NCBI RefSeq assembly: GCF_009728995.1
Contig: NZ_VTZW01000015.1
Span: 124,001-188,000, forward strand
Length of the DNA: 64,000 nt
Origin: Streptomonospora sp. PA3
GTDB taxonomy: Bacteria > Actinomycetota > Actinomycetes > Streptosporangiales > Streptosporangiaceae
Direction of reading: 5' to 3'
Shown here: piece after piece, positions 28,351-36,530 of the stretch
Position numbering within the stretch: position 1 is the stretch's first letter
How the letters are laid out: each line of letters opens with the position of its first letter
The notes under the pieces: generated by a model
Told to the model about the DNA's origin: nothing
The model's database searches: none
What the model saw: only the letters and a program-made list of their open reading frames with translations
Made by a program: the position numbers and the translations under genes

Positions 28351-28862
28351 GCGCACCGCCGCCGGACGGCGGCGGGGCCTCCGGTGAGTCCGACGAGGAC
28401 GGCCTCCAGGCCCTGCTTTCGGCGGCGGCGCTGGCGTCCTTCCGGCTCAACGGACGGTTCCTGTCCGCCGCCGAGGAGCTGGCGCGCCCGGTCGGCCTCA
28501 CCGCGGCCTGGTGGCAGGTGCTGGGGGCGGTGCTGGCAGAACCCCTGCCCGTCGCCGGCATCGCCCGGGAGATGGGCATGACGCGGCAGGGGGTGCAGCG
28601 CGTCGCCGATCTGCTGGTCGCCCGCGGACTCGCCGAGTACCGGCCCAACCCGGCCCACCGCCGCGCCAAGCTGCTGAGCCCCACCGCCGAGGGCCGTGCG
28701 GCCCTCGCCCGCATCCACCCGGCACACCGCGATCTCGCCCACCGCCTGGCCGCCGAGATGGGCCCGGAGGGCCTGCGCGCCGCCGTGGAGTCGCTGCGGG
28801 CCCTGAACACCGCCCTGGACGCCGTCGCCGCCGAGGAGGCCGCCGCCGAACCGCGAGCCTGA
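28347..28862 (+). CDS. MarR-family transcriptional regulator
   Basis: A 171-residue winged-helix regulator from the GTG at 28347, which overlaps the PfpI-family stop by 4 nt. The DNA-binding part contains LTAAWWQVLGAVLAEPLPVAGIAREMGMTRQGVQRVADLLVARGLAEYRPNPAHRRAKLLSPTAEG, with the recognition helix around GMTRQGVQRVADLL and the wing at NPAHRRAKLL. Flanking helices form the dimer. No redox-cysteine pair is seen. It most likely represses its own operon through the 27698-27732 palindromes. Confidence 0.87.
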   Translation: MSAPPPDGGGASGESDEDGLQALLSAAALASFRLNGRFLSAAEELARPVGLTAAWWQVLGAVLAEPLPVAGIAREMGMTRQGVQRVADLLVARGLAEYRPNPAHRRAKLLSPTAEGRAALARIHPAHRDLAHRLAAEMGPEGLRAAVESLRALNTALDAVAAEEAAAEPRA

Positions 28863-28904
28863 AGTCCGTACCGGGATCCGGCGGATTCTGGGAACATCCG
28901 GAGA

Positions 28905-29783
28905 ATGCGCGTTTCGATCGGGGACGTCTCCCTGTTCTTCGACGTCGAAGGCTGCCGACTCGTCCCCGAGGGGCCGGCCATGGTGGAGCGGCCGGTGGTC
29001 GTCGCCTTGCACGGCGGCCCGGGAGCCGACCACTCCCTGTTCAAACCGGCGCTGTCGGCGGCCGCGGAGTTCGCCCAGGTCGTCTATCTCGACCAGCGCG
29101 GCAGCGGGCGCTCCGACCGCAGTTCGCCCGAGCACTGGACCTGGGAGCGGTGGGCCGACGACGTGGCCGACTTCTGCGACGCCCTGGGCATCGCCGATCC
29201 GGTCCTGCTGGGCACCTCCAGTGGCGGCTGGGTCGCACTGCTGGCCGCGCTGCGCCACCCGGCGCGGGTGGCGGGCCTGGTGCTCGACAGCGTGATCCCC
29301 GGAGCGACCGAGGAGCGCCTGGAGATCATGGAACGGCTCGGCGGTCTGGCCGCCCGCGAGACCGCCCGCCGCTACTGGGCCGGCGAGGACACCGACGAGG
29401 TGCGCCGGGCCTGGCGGGAGACATGCCTGCCGCTGTACTCCCGGCGGCCGGGCGGCGCCGAGACCGAGCACACCCTGCGCCGCATCCGCTGGAACGAGGA
29501 CGTGCTGGAGCACTTCCGCCACGTCCTGGCCGCGCGCTTCGACCACTTCGACCGGCCGGAGGGGCTCGCCTGCCCCGCCCTGCTGCTGGCCGGGGAGCAC
29601 GACCCGGTCGCCACGGCCTCCGCGGCGCGCCGCTTCGCCGCGCGCCTGCCCGCAGCCCGCACGCGCCTGCACGTCCTGCCCGCCACCGGCCACGGCGCCT
29701 TCCGCGAGAATCCCGCCCTCGCCCACGGCCACCTGCGCGACTTCCTCCAGGAGTTCACCCCCGCCCGCCCCGAGCCGGCGTAG
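28905..29783 (+). CDS. Alpha/beta hydrolase (proline iminopeptidase-like)
   Basis: A 292-residue alpha/beta hydrolase. The oxyanion region is VVALHGGPGADHSLF (HGGPG, typical of proline iminopeptidase-type enzymes), YLDQRGSGRSDRSS follows, the nucleophile serine is in LLGTSSGGWVALLAA (about residue 107), and the acid and histidine are in LLAGEHDPVAT and LPATGHGAFREN. No signal peptide. It lies 42 bp after marR on the same strand, so it may be the third gene of that operon. The substrate is not readable; an aminopeptidase or ester hydrolase is likely. Confidence 0.82.
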   Translation: MRVSIGDVSLFFDVEGCRLVPEGPAMVERPVVVALHGGPGADHSLFKPALSAAAEFAQVVYLDQRGSGRSDRSSPEHWTWERWADDVADFCDALGIADPVLLGTSSGGWVALLAALRHPARVAGLVLDSVIPGATEERLEIMERLGGLAARETARRYWAGEDTDEVRRAWRETCLPLYSRRPGGAETEHTLRRIRWNEDVLEHFRHVLAARFDHFDRPEGLACPALLLAGEHDPVATASAARRFAARLPAARTRLHVLPATGHGAFRENPALAHGHLRDFLQEFTPARPEPA

Positions 29784-29801
29784 GCCCGGCCGGGCGCGGC
29801 C

Positions 29802-30728
29802 TCAGTCCACCCAGCGCACGTCGGCCGGCAGCGGGTGGCCCTCCTCGCGCAGGCCGCGCAGGCACTCCAGGAACCCGCGGGCCGGCGGCGGGACGCGGCG
29901 CTCGTGCGGCAGCACCACGCTCAGCCGCCGGTCCAGCACCGGACGCACCAGCGGCAGGCGCACGTAATCGGCGAAACTCATCAGGACCTCGACCAGCGCG
30001 GGCATCGCCGAGACGCCCAGACCCGCCGCGAGCAGGCCGCCGACCGTGGAGACGTTGCCCGCCTCGGTGACACCGGCCGGCCGCACCCCGGCCTCGGCGA
30101 AGGCGCGGTCGGTTCCCGCCCGCACGCTGGAATCGGCGCCCACGGCGATGAACTGCTCGCCGGTGAAGTCGTCCCAGGCCAGCTCGGCCGATCCGGCCCG
30201 CGGATGGCCGGGCGGCAGCACGGCGAAGAAGCGGTCCTCGGCCAGCGGGTGGGCGCGCAGGCCGGCGGGCAGCCCTTCGGCCGCGGTGATCGCCAGGTCG
30301 GCCGCACCCGAGGAGAGCCGGTCCAGCGCCGCCTCGGACATCCCGTCGAGTATGCGCACCGCGACGTCGGGCCGCTGCTCGCGGAACCGCGCGATGACCG
30401 GCGGCAGCAGCGCAGCCGCGACCGAGGGCAGCGTCGCGATGGTCACCAGGCCGCGCTCCCCCGCCAGGTACCGCTCCAGGTCGGCCATCTCCGCGCGGTG
30501 GGCGGCCAGGACGCGCTCGGCCGCCTCCAGCAGCCGCTGGCCCTCGGGCGTGCGCCGCATCCGCCGGGTGGTGCGGTCGAACAGCCGCACGCCCAGCGTG
30601 CGCTCCAGCTCCAGCACGGTGCGGCTGAGCGACGACTGCGCCACCCGCAGCTGCCGAGCCGCGGCGGTGAAGCTCTCGGCGCGGGCCACGGCGGCGTAGA
30701 CGCTCAACTGGCGCAGCGACAGGTCCAT
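29802..30728 (-). CDS. LysR-family regulator of the CitMHS/AtuA locus
   Basis: A 308-residue LysR-type regulator. MDLSLRQLSVYAAVARAESFTAAARQLRVAQSSLSRTVLELERTLGVRLFDRTTRRMRRTPEG is the N-terminal helix-turn-helix and linker helix; the effector domain follows (VTIATLPSVAAALLPPVIARFREQRP). The start at 30728 is 127 bp from the divergent CitMHS transporter gene. That gap contains GTTG-N6-CAAC (30761-30774), a short dyad that could be part of a T-N11-A type site. Position suggests control of the carboxylate uptake genes. Confidence 0.87.
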   Translation of the reverse strand: MDLSLRQLSVYAAVARAESFTAAARQLRVAQSSLSRTVLELERTLGVRLFDRTTRRMRRTPEGQRLLEAAERVLAAHRAEMADLERYLAGERGLVTIATLPSVAAALLPPVIARFREQRPDVAVRILDGMSEAALDRLSSGAADLAITAAEGLPAGLRAHPLAEDRFFAVLPPGHPRAGSAELAWDDFTGEQFIAVGADSSVRAGTDRAFAEAGVRPAGVTEAGNVSTVGGLLAAGLGVSAMPALVEVLMSFADYVRLPLVRPVLDRRLSVVLPHERRVPPPARGFLECLRGLREEGHPLPADVRWVD

Positions 30729-30855
30729 GCACACCGAGCATAGATCCTTGCCGGATTGATGTTGGACGCGCAACCGAGGCTCTTGCCAGCATGAATGAGC
30801 AGCATCACGTGAGGCACACCACACCCCCCGGTCGCCTTCGCAAAGGATCGTCGTC

Positions 30856-32250
30856 ATGCTCACCGCAATGGGTTTCGCCGCCATCGCGGCCGTACTGGCC
30901 CTTCTGCTGTCCAACCGGGTCTCGGCCGTCGTCGCGCTCGTGGGCGCACCCGTGGCCGCCGCGCTGATCGCCGGCTTCACCCCGGCCGAGATCGGCGAGT
31001 TCGCCGCCACAGGAATCTCCGGTGTCGCCGGCACCACGACGATGTTCGTCTTCGCCATCCTCTACTTCGGCGTGATGCGCGACGCCGGGTTGTTCGACCC
31101 CGTCGTGCGGCGGGTGCTGGGCTTCGCGGGCAGCAACCCGGTGACCATCGCGCTGGCGACCGTGGTGCTGGCGATGCTCACCCACCTCGACGGCGCCGGA
31201 GCCACCACCTTCCTCATCACGATCCCGGCGATGCTGCCGCTCTACGACGCCCTGGGCATGCGCCGCCTGGTGCTGGCCGCCCTGACCGGGCTGGGCGCGG
31301 GGATCATGAACATGGTGCCCTGGGGCGGCCCGACCGCCCGGGCCGCCTCGGCGACCGGCATCGACGCCAACGCCCTGTGGGTTCCGCTGATCCCGGCCCA
31401 ACTGGCGGGGATCGCCGCCTGCCTGGCGATCGCCTACCTGCTGGGGCGCCGGGAGAAGGGCCGCATCGCCGCCGCCGCATCGGCTCCGGCCGCGGCCACC
31501 GCTCCGGCCGCCGCCCCCGTCGGCGGCTCGGGCGCGGCCGACGGGGGCGCGCCCGAACCGGACGGGCATCCCGGTCCCGCCGGTACGCACGAGCCCGCGG
31601 GCGAGGCGGCCGCACTGCGCCGCCCCCGGCTGTTCTGGCTCAACGCCGCCCTGACGGCGGCCGTCGTCGCCGTGCTGATCTCCGGCCTGCTGCCGCCCGA
31701 ACTCGTGTTCATGCTGGCCCTGGTCGTCGCACTGCCGCTGAACTACAGCGGCCTCAAGGCGCAGACCGAGCGCGTCAACGCCCACGCGCAGGGCGCGATC
31801 CTCATGGCCAGCACGCTGCTGGCCGCGGGCGTATTCCTGGGCGTCATGGAGGAGAGCGGCATGATCGACGCGATGGCCGAGGCGCTCACGGGTGCCATGC
31901 CCGAGGCGGTCGGGCCCGGCCTGCCGCTGCTGGTGGGGGTGCTCGCCGTGCCGCTCAGCCTGCTCTTCGGTCCCGACGCCTACTACTTCGCGGTGATGCC
32001 GGTGCTCACGGCGGTGGGCGACTCCTTCGGCGTGCCCGCCGCCGCCATCGCCCAGGCGTCGATCGCGGGCGAGGAGACCGTCGGTTTCCCCATCAGCCCG
32101 CTCACCGGCTCCTTCTACCTCCTCACCGGACTGGCGGGCGTGTCCATCGGCCGCCACATCCGCTTCCTGCTGCCCTGGGCCTGGCTGGTGAGCCTCGTCG
32201 TGCTGGCCGCCGCCGTGCTGAGCGGAGCGATCCCGCTGTGGGCGGGCTGA
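30856..32250 (+). CDS. CitMHS-type citrate/carboxylate:proton symporter
   Basis: A 464-residue transporter of the CitMHS family, which takes up metal-citrate or related tricarboxylates. About 11-12 membrane segments: LTAMGFAAIAAVLALLLSNRV, TTTMFVFAILYFGVMRDAGLF, LTHLDGAGATTFLITIPAMLPLYDALG (the conserved HLDGAGATTFLI stretch), GAGIMNMVPWGGPTARAAS, and LFGPDAYYFAVMPVLTAVGDSFG near the end. A cytoplasmic Ala/Pro-rich loop of about 60 residues interrupts the middle. Start ATG at 30856. It is followed by two AtuA-type genes on the same strand, so the imported acid may feed that pathway. Confidence 0.88.
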   Translation: MLTAMGFAAIAAVLALLLSNRVSAVVALVGAPVAAALIAGFTPAEIGEFAATGISGVAGTTTMFVFAILYFGVMRDAGLFDPVVRRVLGFAGSNPVTIALATVVLAMLTHLDGAGATTFLITIPAMLPLYDALGMRRLVLAALTGLGAGIMNMVPWGGPTARAASATGIDANALWVPLIPAQLAGIAACLAIAYLLGRREKGRIAAAASAPAAATAPAAAPVGGSGAADGGAPEPDGHPGPAGTHEPAGEAAALRRPRLFWLNAALTAAVVAVLISGLLPPELVFMLALVVALPLNYSGLKAQTERVNAHAQGAILMASTLLAAGVFLGVMEESGMIDAMAEALTGAMPEAVGPGLPLLVGVLAVPLSLLFGPDAYYFAVMPVLTAVGDSFGVPAAAIAQASIAGEETVGFPISPLTGSFYLLTGLAGVSIGRHIRFLLPWAWLVSLVVLAAAVLSGAIPLWAG

Positions 32251-32333
32251 GCACCGGCCGCGGCGGTGCGCCGCCCTGAATCAGCGCGCACCGCCGACCC
32301 ACCGCACCACGAGCAACGGGGGAAACAGGACAC

Positions 32334-33671
32334 GTGAGCACAGGACAAGCCCGGATCGGCTGCGGCGCGGGGTTCGCGGCCGACCGGATCGAGCCCGCGG
32401 TCGACCTGGTCGAACGGGGGGAGCTGGACGTCATCGCGCTGGAGTGCCTGGGCGAACGCACCGTCGCGCTCGCCGCGCTGCGCAAGCTGTCGGATCCGGC
32501 CGCGGGCTACGACCCCATGCTGCGCAAGCGCATGGCCGCGCTGCTGGAACCGCTGAACCGCACCGGCACCCGCCTGGTGACCAACGCCGGCGCCGCCGAC
32601 CCCCTCGCGGCCGCGCGCATGGTCCGCGACCTGGGTGCGGAGCTGGGCGTGCCCACCGCGGTCGCGGCCGTCACCGGCGACGACGTACTGGACCGCATCG
32701 ACCTGTCGGCGCCGGCGTGGGAGGACGGCGCCCCGCTGGAGTCCCACGGCGAGATCGTCTCGGCCAACGCCTACATCGGCGCCGACGCGCTGCTGCCGGC
32801 CCTGCGCGGCCCCGCGCCGGTGGTGATCGCCGGGCGGGCGGCCGACCCGTCCCTGTTCCTCGCACCGATGATCCACCTGCTGGGCTGGGAGACCGGCGAC
32901 TGGACACGCATGGCCGCGGGCACGCTCGCGGGCCACCTGCTGGAGTGCGCCGGCCAGGTGACCGGCGGCTACTTCGCCGACCCCGCCCGCAAGCCCGTGC
33001 CCGGCCTGGCCCGCCTGGGCTACCCCCTCGCCGAGGTCGGCGCCGACGGCGCCGCCGTGATCACCAAGCTGCCCGGCACCGGGGGCCGCGTCGATCGGAT
33101 GACCGTGGTCGAGCAGCTCACCTACGAGGTCACCGACCCGCGCGCCTACCTGACCCCCGACGTGGCCCTGGACATGAGCGCGGTGGGAGTGCGCGAGGAG
33201 GGTGCCGACCGGGTGGCGGTGCGCGGCGCCCGCGGCCGGGCCCGCCCCGAGGAGCTCAAGGTCAGCGTCGGCTACCGGGTGGGCTTCCGCGGCGAGGGCG
33301 AGATCTCCTATGCCGGGCGCGGCGCGCTGGAGCGCGCCCGGCTGGCCGCCGAGGTGGTGCGCGAGCGGCTCGCGGGCGCGCTTCCCCGGCTGCGGGCCGA
33401 CGTGATCGGGCACAGCGCGCTGCACGGGGACGCGCTGGCGCAGGGCCCCGATCCCTATGAGTGCCGGCTGCGCGTGGCGGGCATCGCCGCCGACCGGGCT
33501 GCGGCCGAGGCGGTGGGCGAGGAGGTGAGCGCCCTGTACACCTCGGGCCCGGCGGGCGGCGGCGGACTGCGGGTGACCACCACCGAGGTGGTCGGCGTGC
33601 TGTCCACCACGATCCCGCGCGAGCGGGTCGAAACGGGAGTCGTCGTCCTGGAGGGGAGCGCCGCGGCATGA
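32334..33671 (+). CDS. AtuA-family (DUF1446) protein, large domain
   Basis: A 445-residue protein from the GTG at 32334. It opens with ARIGCGAGFAADRIEPAVDLVERGELDVIALECLGERTVALA and continues LVTNAGAADPLAAARMVRDLGAELG, PVVIAGRAADPSLFLAPMIHLLGWE and LECAGQVTGGYFADPARKPVPGLARLGYPLAEV, the DUF1446/AtuA pattern. AtuA is needed for acyclic terpene (citronellol) use in Pseudomonas, but DUF1446 proteins also occur with carboxylate transporters and have no settled reaction. Its small partner domain is encoded separately next door with an ATGA overlap; in many organisms the two are fused. Confidence 0.82.
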   Translation: MSTGQARIGCGAGFAADRIEPAVDLVERGELDVIALECLGERTVALAALRKLSDPAAGYDPMLRKRMAALLEPLNRTGTRLVTNAGAADPLAAARMVRDLGAELGVPTAVAAVTGDDVLDRIDLSAPAWEDGAPLESHGEIVSANAYIGADALLPALRGPAPVVIAGRAADPSLFLAPMIHLLGWETGDWTRMAAGTLAGHLLECAGQVTGGYFADPARKPVPGLARLGYPLAEVGADGAAVITKLPGTGGRVDRMTVVEQLTYEVTDPRAYLTPDVALDMSAVGVREEGADRVAVRGARGRARPEELKVSVGYRVGFRGEGEISYAGRGALERARLAAEVVRERLAGALPRLRADVIGHSALHGDALAQGPDPYECRLRVAGIAADRAAAEAVGEEVSALYTSGPAGGGGLRVTTTEVVGVLSTTIPRERVETGVVVLEGSAAA

Positions 33672-34036
33672 GCGTCCGGCTGTACGACATCGCCCACGCG
33701 CGGGCCGGGGACAAGGGCAATCTCATCACCATCGCGGTGATCCCCTACGACCCCGACCGGTATCCGCGGCTGTGCTCGGTGCTGACCGCGCAGCGGGTGG
33801 CCGACCACCTGGCCGAGCGGGTGGCGGGCGACGTGGTCCGCCACCGCCTCGACAACCTGCCCGCGCTGATCTTCGTCTGCCCGCGTGCGGCCGACGACAC
33901 GGTCACCACGTCGCTGTTCCTGGACTCCCACGGCAAGAGCCTGGGCTCGGCGCTGCTGGAACTGGAGCTGGAGTGGGACGCGGAGCCGGAGGGGGCTGCG
34001 GACGCGGCGCCCAACGGAGGGCCGAACGAGCGGTGA
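33668..34036 (+). CDS. AtuA-family small C-terminal (ferredoxin-fold-like) protein
   Basis: A 122-residue protein starting SVRLYDIAHARAGDKGNLITIAVIPYDPDRYP, which is the hallmark of the AtuA C-terminal domain (the AHARAGDKGN stretch). VADHLAERVAGDVVRHRLDNLPALIFVCP and SLFLDSHGKSLGSALLELELEW follow. It overlaps the large AtuA gene by 4 nt, so the two are likely made in equal amounts and form one enzyme. The last 20 residues are low complexity. Confidence 0.82.
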   Translation: MSVRLYDIAHARAGDKGNLITIAVIPYDPDRYPRLCSVLTAQRVADHLAERVAGDVVRHRLDNLPALIFVCPRAADDTVTTSLFLDSHGKSLGSALLELELEWDAEPEGAADAAPNGGPNER

Positions 34037-34081
34037 GGGCGCCGCGGGCCGCGGCTTCGTGAGCCGGGGCCGCGATCTAGC

Positions 34082-34927
34082 ATGGGAGGCGTGGAGCAAC
34101 GGCGCACTTCGCACGCGTCCCCGGCGCACCGGGTCTACCGCGAGGCCGTGATCCTGGGGGCCGCCGCCTACGCGATCCTGCTGCAGATCGCCAATCCGGG
34201 TGTGGGGCGCGGCGTCCGCGACCACAGCGACTTCGCCCACCGGCCGGTGGACCGGCTGCGCGGCACGATGGTCTTCGTCTACGGGGTCGTGTTCGGCACC
34301 GAGGAGGAGGCCGAGCGGGTCTCGCGGATCGTGCGCGCGGTCCACAAGCGGGTGGCCGGTCCGGGCTACAGCGCACAGGACCCCGACCTGCAGGTGTGGG
34401 TGGCGGCCACACTCTACGCCTGCGACGTGCACGTCTACGAGCTCGTCTGCGGCCCGCTGTCACCCGAGGACAAGGACGAGATCTACCGCTGCGCCGCGGT
34501 GTTCGCCACCTCGCTGGGCTGCCCGCCGGAGCGCTGGCCGGCCACCCGCGCCGACTTCGAGCGGTACTGGGCGCGGATGATCGACTCCCTGGAGGTCGAC
34601 GACACCGCGCGCGCCGTCGCCCGCGACCTGTTCCACCCCGCCAACCCGTTCGTGCGGGCGCTGATGCGCATCCAGCACCTCCTCGCCGCCGGGCTGCTGC
34701 CCGCGCACGTGCGCGACGGTTTCGGGCTGGAGTGGGGGCCGGCCCGTCGGCGCCGGTTCAACCGGCTCGTCGCGGTCGTCCGCGCCCTCTACCCGCGGCT
34801 GCCGCTGGCCGTACGCACGCTGCCGCGCGACTACTACCTGCACGAGTTGCGCAGGGATGCGGCGCGCGGCGGACGCCGCCGGCGCTCCCTGCGCCGCCGG
34901 GGCGCCCCGGCGGCGCAGCGCAGGTAG
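34082..34927 (+). CDS. MpaB-family (DUF2236) oxygenase-like protein 1
   Basis: A 281-residue protein of the MpaB/rubber-oxygenase-like superfamily, mostly helical. SPAHRVYREAVILGAAAYAILLQIANPGVGRGVRDHSDF (about residues 14-52) and RPVDRLRGTMVFVYGVVFGTEEEAERVSRIVRAVHKRVAG are characteristic, as is LQVWVAATLYACDVHVYELV. Relatives bind heme b and cleave or hydroxylate hydrophobic substrates; the chemistry here is unproven. The C-terminus is Arg-rich (RRRRSLRRRG). It faces a second family member tail to tail, 24 bp apart. Confidence 0.78.
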   Translation: MGGVEQRRTSHASPAHRVYREAVILGAAAYAILLQIANPGVGRGVRDHSDFAHRPVDRLRGTMVFVYGVVFGTEEEAERVSRIVRAVHKRVAGPGYSAQDPDLQVWVAATLYACDVHVYELVCGPLSPEDKDEIYRCAAVFATSLGCPPERWPATRADFERYWARMIDSLEVDDTARAVARDLFHPANPFVRALMRIQHLLAAGLLPAHVRDGFGLEWGPARRRRFNRLVAVVRALYPRLPLAVRTLPRDYYLHELRRDAARGGRRRRSLRRRGAPAAQRR

Positions 34928-34951
34928 GGCGGCGCCCGCGGGACCGGGCGC

Positions 34952-35947
34952 TCAGGCCGACTCGGTCGGCTCGGCCGCGTCGGTCGGGCCGGCGGAGCGG
35001 GCCGGCCCCGCCGGATCGGCCGACCCCGCCGGCGACCGCAGCCACCTCGGGTCGAGGCCGGTCGGCTCCGGCGCGCCCAACTGCTCGACCGCATAACCGC
35101 CGGGCCAGCCCGGGTAGGTGCGGTTGCGTTTGTCGGCGGCGAGCCGGGAGACGCGCCGCGGCGGGAGCTGGGCGACCGCGCGGGCCCGCAGCCGCAGCGC
35201 AGCGTCGACCATCCGGCGCAGCCACCGCGGCGCGGGCCGGAACCCGAACGCCTCCAGCATCGGCTCGTCCAGCAGCGCCCGCACGCCCGCATCGGCCGCC
35301 GGCCGCAGCGGCGCGGGGAACCACGCGCGGAAGATGTCCAGGGTCGCCTGCCCGACGCGGGCGTTGGTGTCGGCGTAGCGGAAGTGCTCGCGCTCGTATC
35401 CCTCCTTGAAGGCCCGGAAGGACTCCAGGTCGGCGGGGATGTCGCGGATGTTCATCCGCCGGCCCACCGCCGTGTAGTAGTGCAGGGCGGCCTGCCGCTC
35501 CGCTTCGGTGAGCCGGCGCCAGCCGTACCTGTCGAGCCAGTCCATGGGCTCGAACACGAAGGTGGAGAGCACGTAGAGCATGTCGTCGTTGGAGATGGCG
35601 AACCGGTTGTGCATCCGGTTGATGTTGCGCAGGCTCTGGCGGCCGCGCTCGGAGTCGACCCCGTGCTCGACGATCTCGCCCATCAGCAGCGAGGTGTCGT
35701 CGTAGCGCTTCTGGCCGCGGCGGCCGAACTCGCCGGTGGCGTCCAGCAGCGCCGAGATCGAGGGGACGCAGTAGGTGCGGTACAGCGCCAGCTCCAGCGC
35801 GCGGTTGTAGTCCCAGGGGAACTCGAAGCCGGCCGAGATCCGGTAGATCTCGTGGTAGTCGGTCTCGGGGTCGAGCTCCTCGATGCGCCGCAGCCAGCGG
35901 AAGCGGTCGCGGCCCAGGACGGACGGGAGCAGCGGCGGACGGGGCAT
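34952..35947 (-). CDS. MpaB-family (DUF2236) oxygenase-like protein 2
   Basis: A 331-residue member of the oxygenase MpaB group, longer than the neighbour and only distantly similar. It has FRWLRRIEELDPETDYHEIYRISAGFEFPWDYNRALELALYRTYCVP at the start, then RYDDTSLLMGEIVEHGVDSERGRQSLRNINRMHNRFAISNDDMLYVLSTFVFEPMDWLDRYGWR, a stretch well known in DUF2236 proteins of actinobacteria. The C-terminal 45 residues are a Pro/Ala/Asp-rich tail. Start at the ATG at 35947 with AAGGAG nine bases upstream. Cofactor presumed heme; substrate unknown. Confidence 0.8.
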   Translation of the reverse strand: MPRPPLLPSVLGRDRFRWLRRIEELDPETDYHEIYRISAGFEFPWDYNRALELALYRTYCVPSISALLDATGEFGRRGQKRYDDTSLLMGEIVEHGVDSERGRQSLRNINRMHNRFAISNDDMLYVLSTFVFEPMDWLDRYGWRRLTEAERQAALHYYTAVGRRMNIRDIPADLESFRAFKEGYEREHFRYADTNARVGQATLDIFRAWFPAPLRPAADAGVRALLDEPMLEAFGFRPAPRWLRRMVDAALRLRARAVAQLPPRRVSRLAADKRNRTYPGWPGGYAVEQLGAPEPTGLDPRWLRSPAGSADPAGPARSAGPTDAAEPTESA

Positions 35948-36530
35948 GGTCGAAGGCTCCTTCGCTTGCGCGGCGGTGCTGCGGAGTGATCGGGACACCG
36001 GGGCGCTCCGGCAGCCGGACCGGGCGGCGCGTGCCGGGAGCGCTCGTCCGGCTCCTCCTGGCCGACTTTAAGCCCCGGAGTGGCCGACCGCGCAGTCGGT
36101 AGGCGGAAATCCACCGCGCGGCCGTATGGCGGAATGCCGCGGTAGGGCCGCTGGACCGGATTCACCAGGGCATTTCGGCCCGGGTTTCCGGCGGCGTCAC
36201 AGGATTCACTCCCTTACCACGGGAACCGCCCCCACCTTGCCTCTCCCTCGCACCGGCATTGTGACCGGGATCTCTCCGGGCGGCCGCCGGCGGCCGCCCG
36301 GATCCGGTACGCCGCAGGGCCTCTGGCACGTAGATCGCAGAACCGAATCCACCACCGAACGCGACCGAAACCCGTTCCGTCCGATTCGCCATCAATGAAC
36401 GCGCGGCCGGGGAGATCCCGGTTGATGGCATTTGCCACTGATTCACGACAGACACGCCTGGATCACCGGGAGTGACTTCCCTACTCTGGGACGCGTCGAT
36501 CTTCGTCCCCCCTTTCAGTGAGGCGCAGAC
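35948..36530. other. Divergent intergenic region without a recognised gene
   Basis: About 580 bp between the leftward MpaB-type gene and the rightward P450. It must hold both promoters. The part around 36340-36500 is visibly lower in GC than the rest. I see no supported reading frame, RNA or long repeat. Confidence 0.55.
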
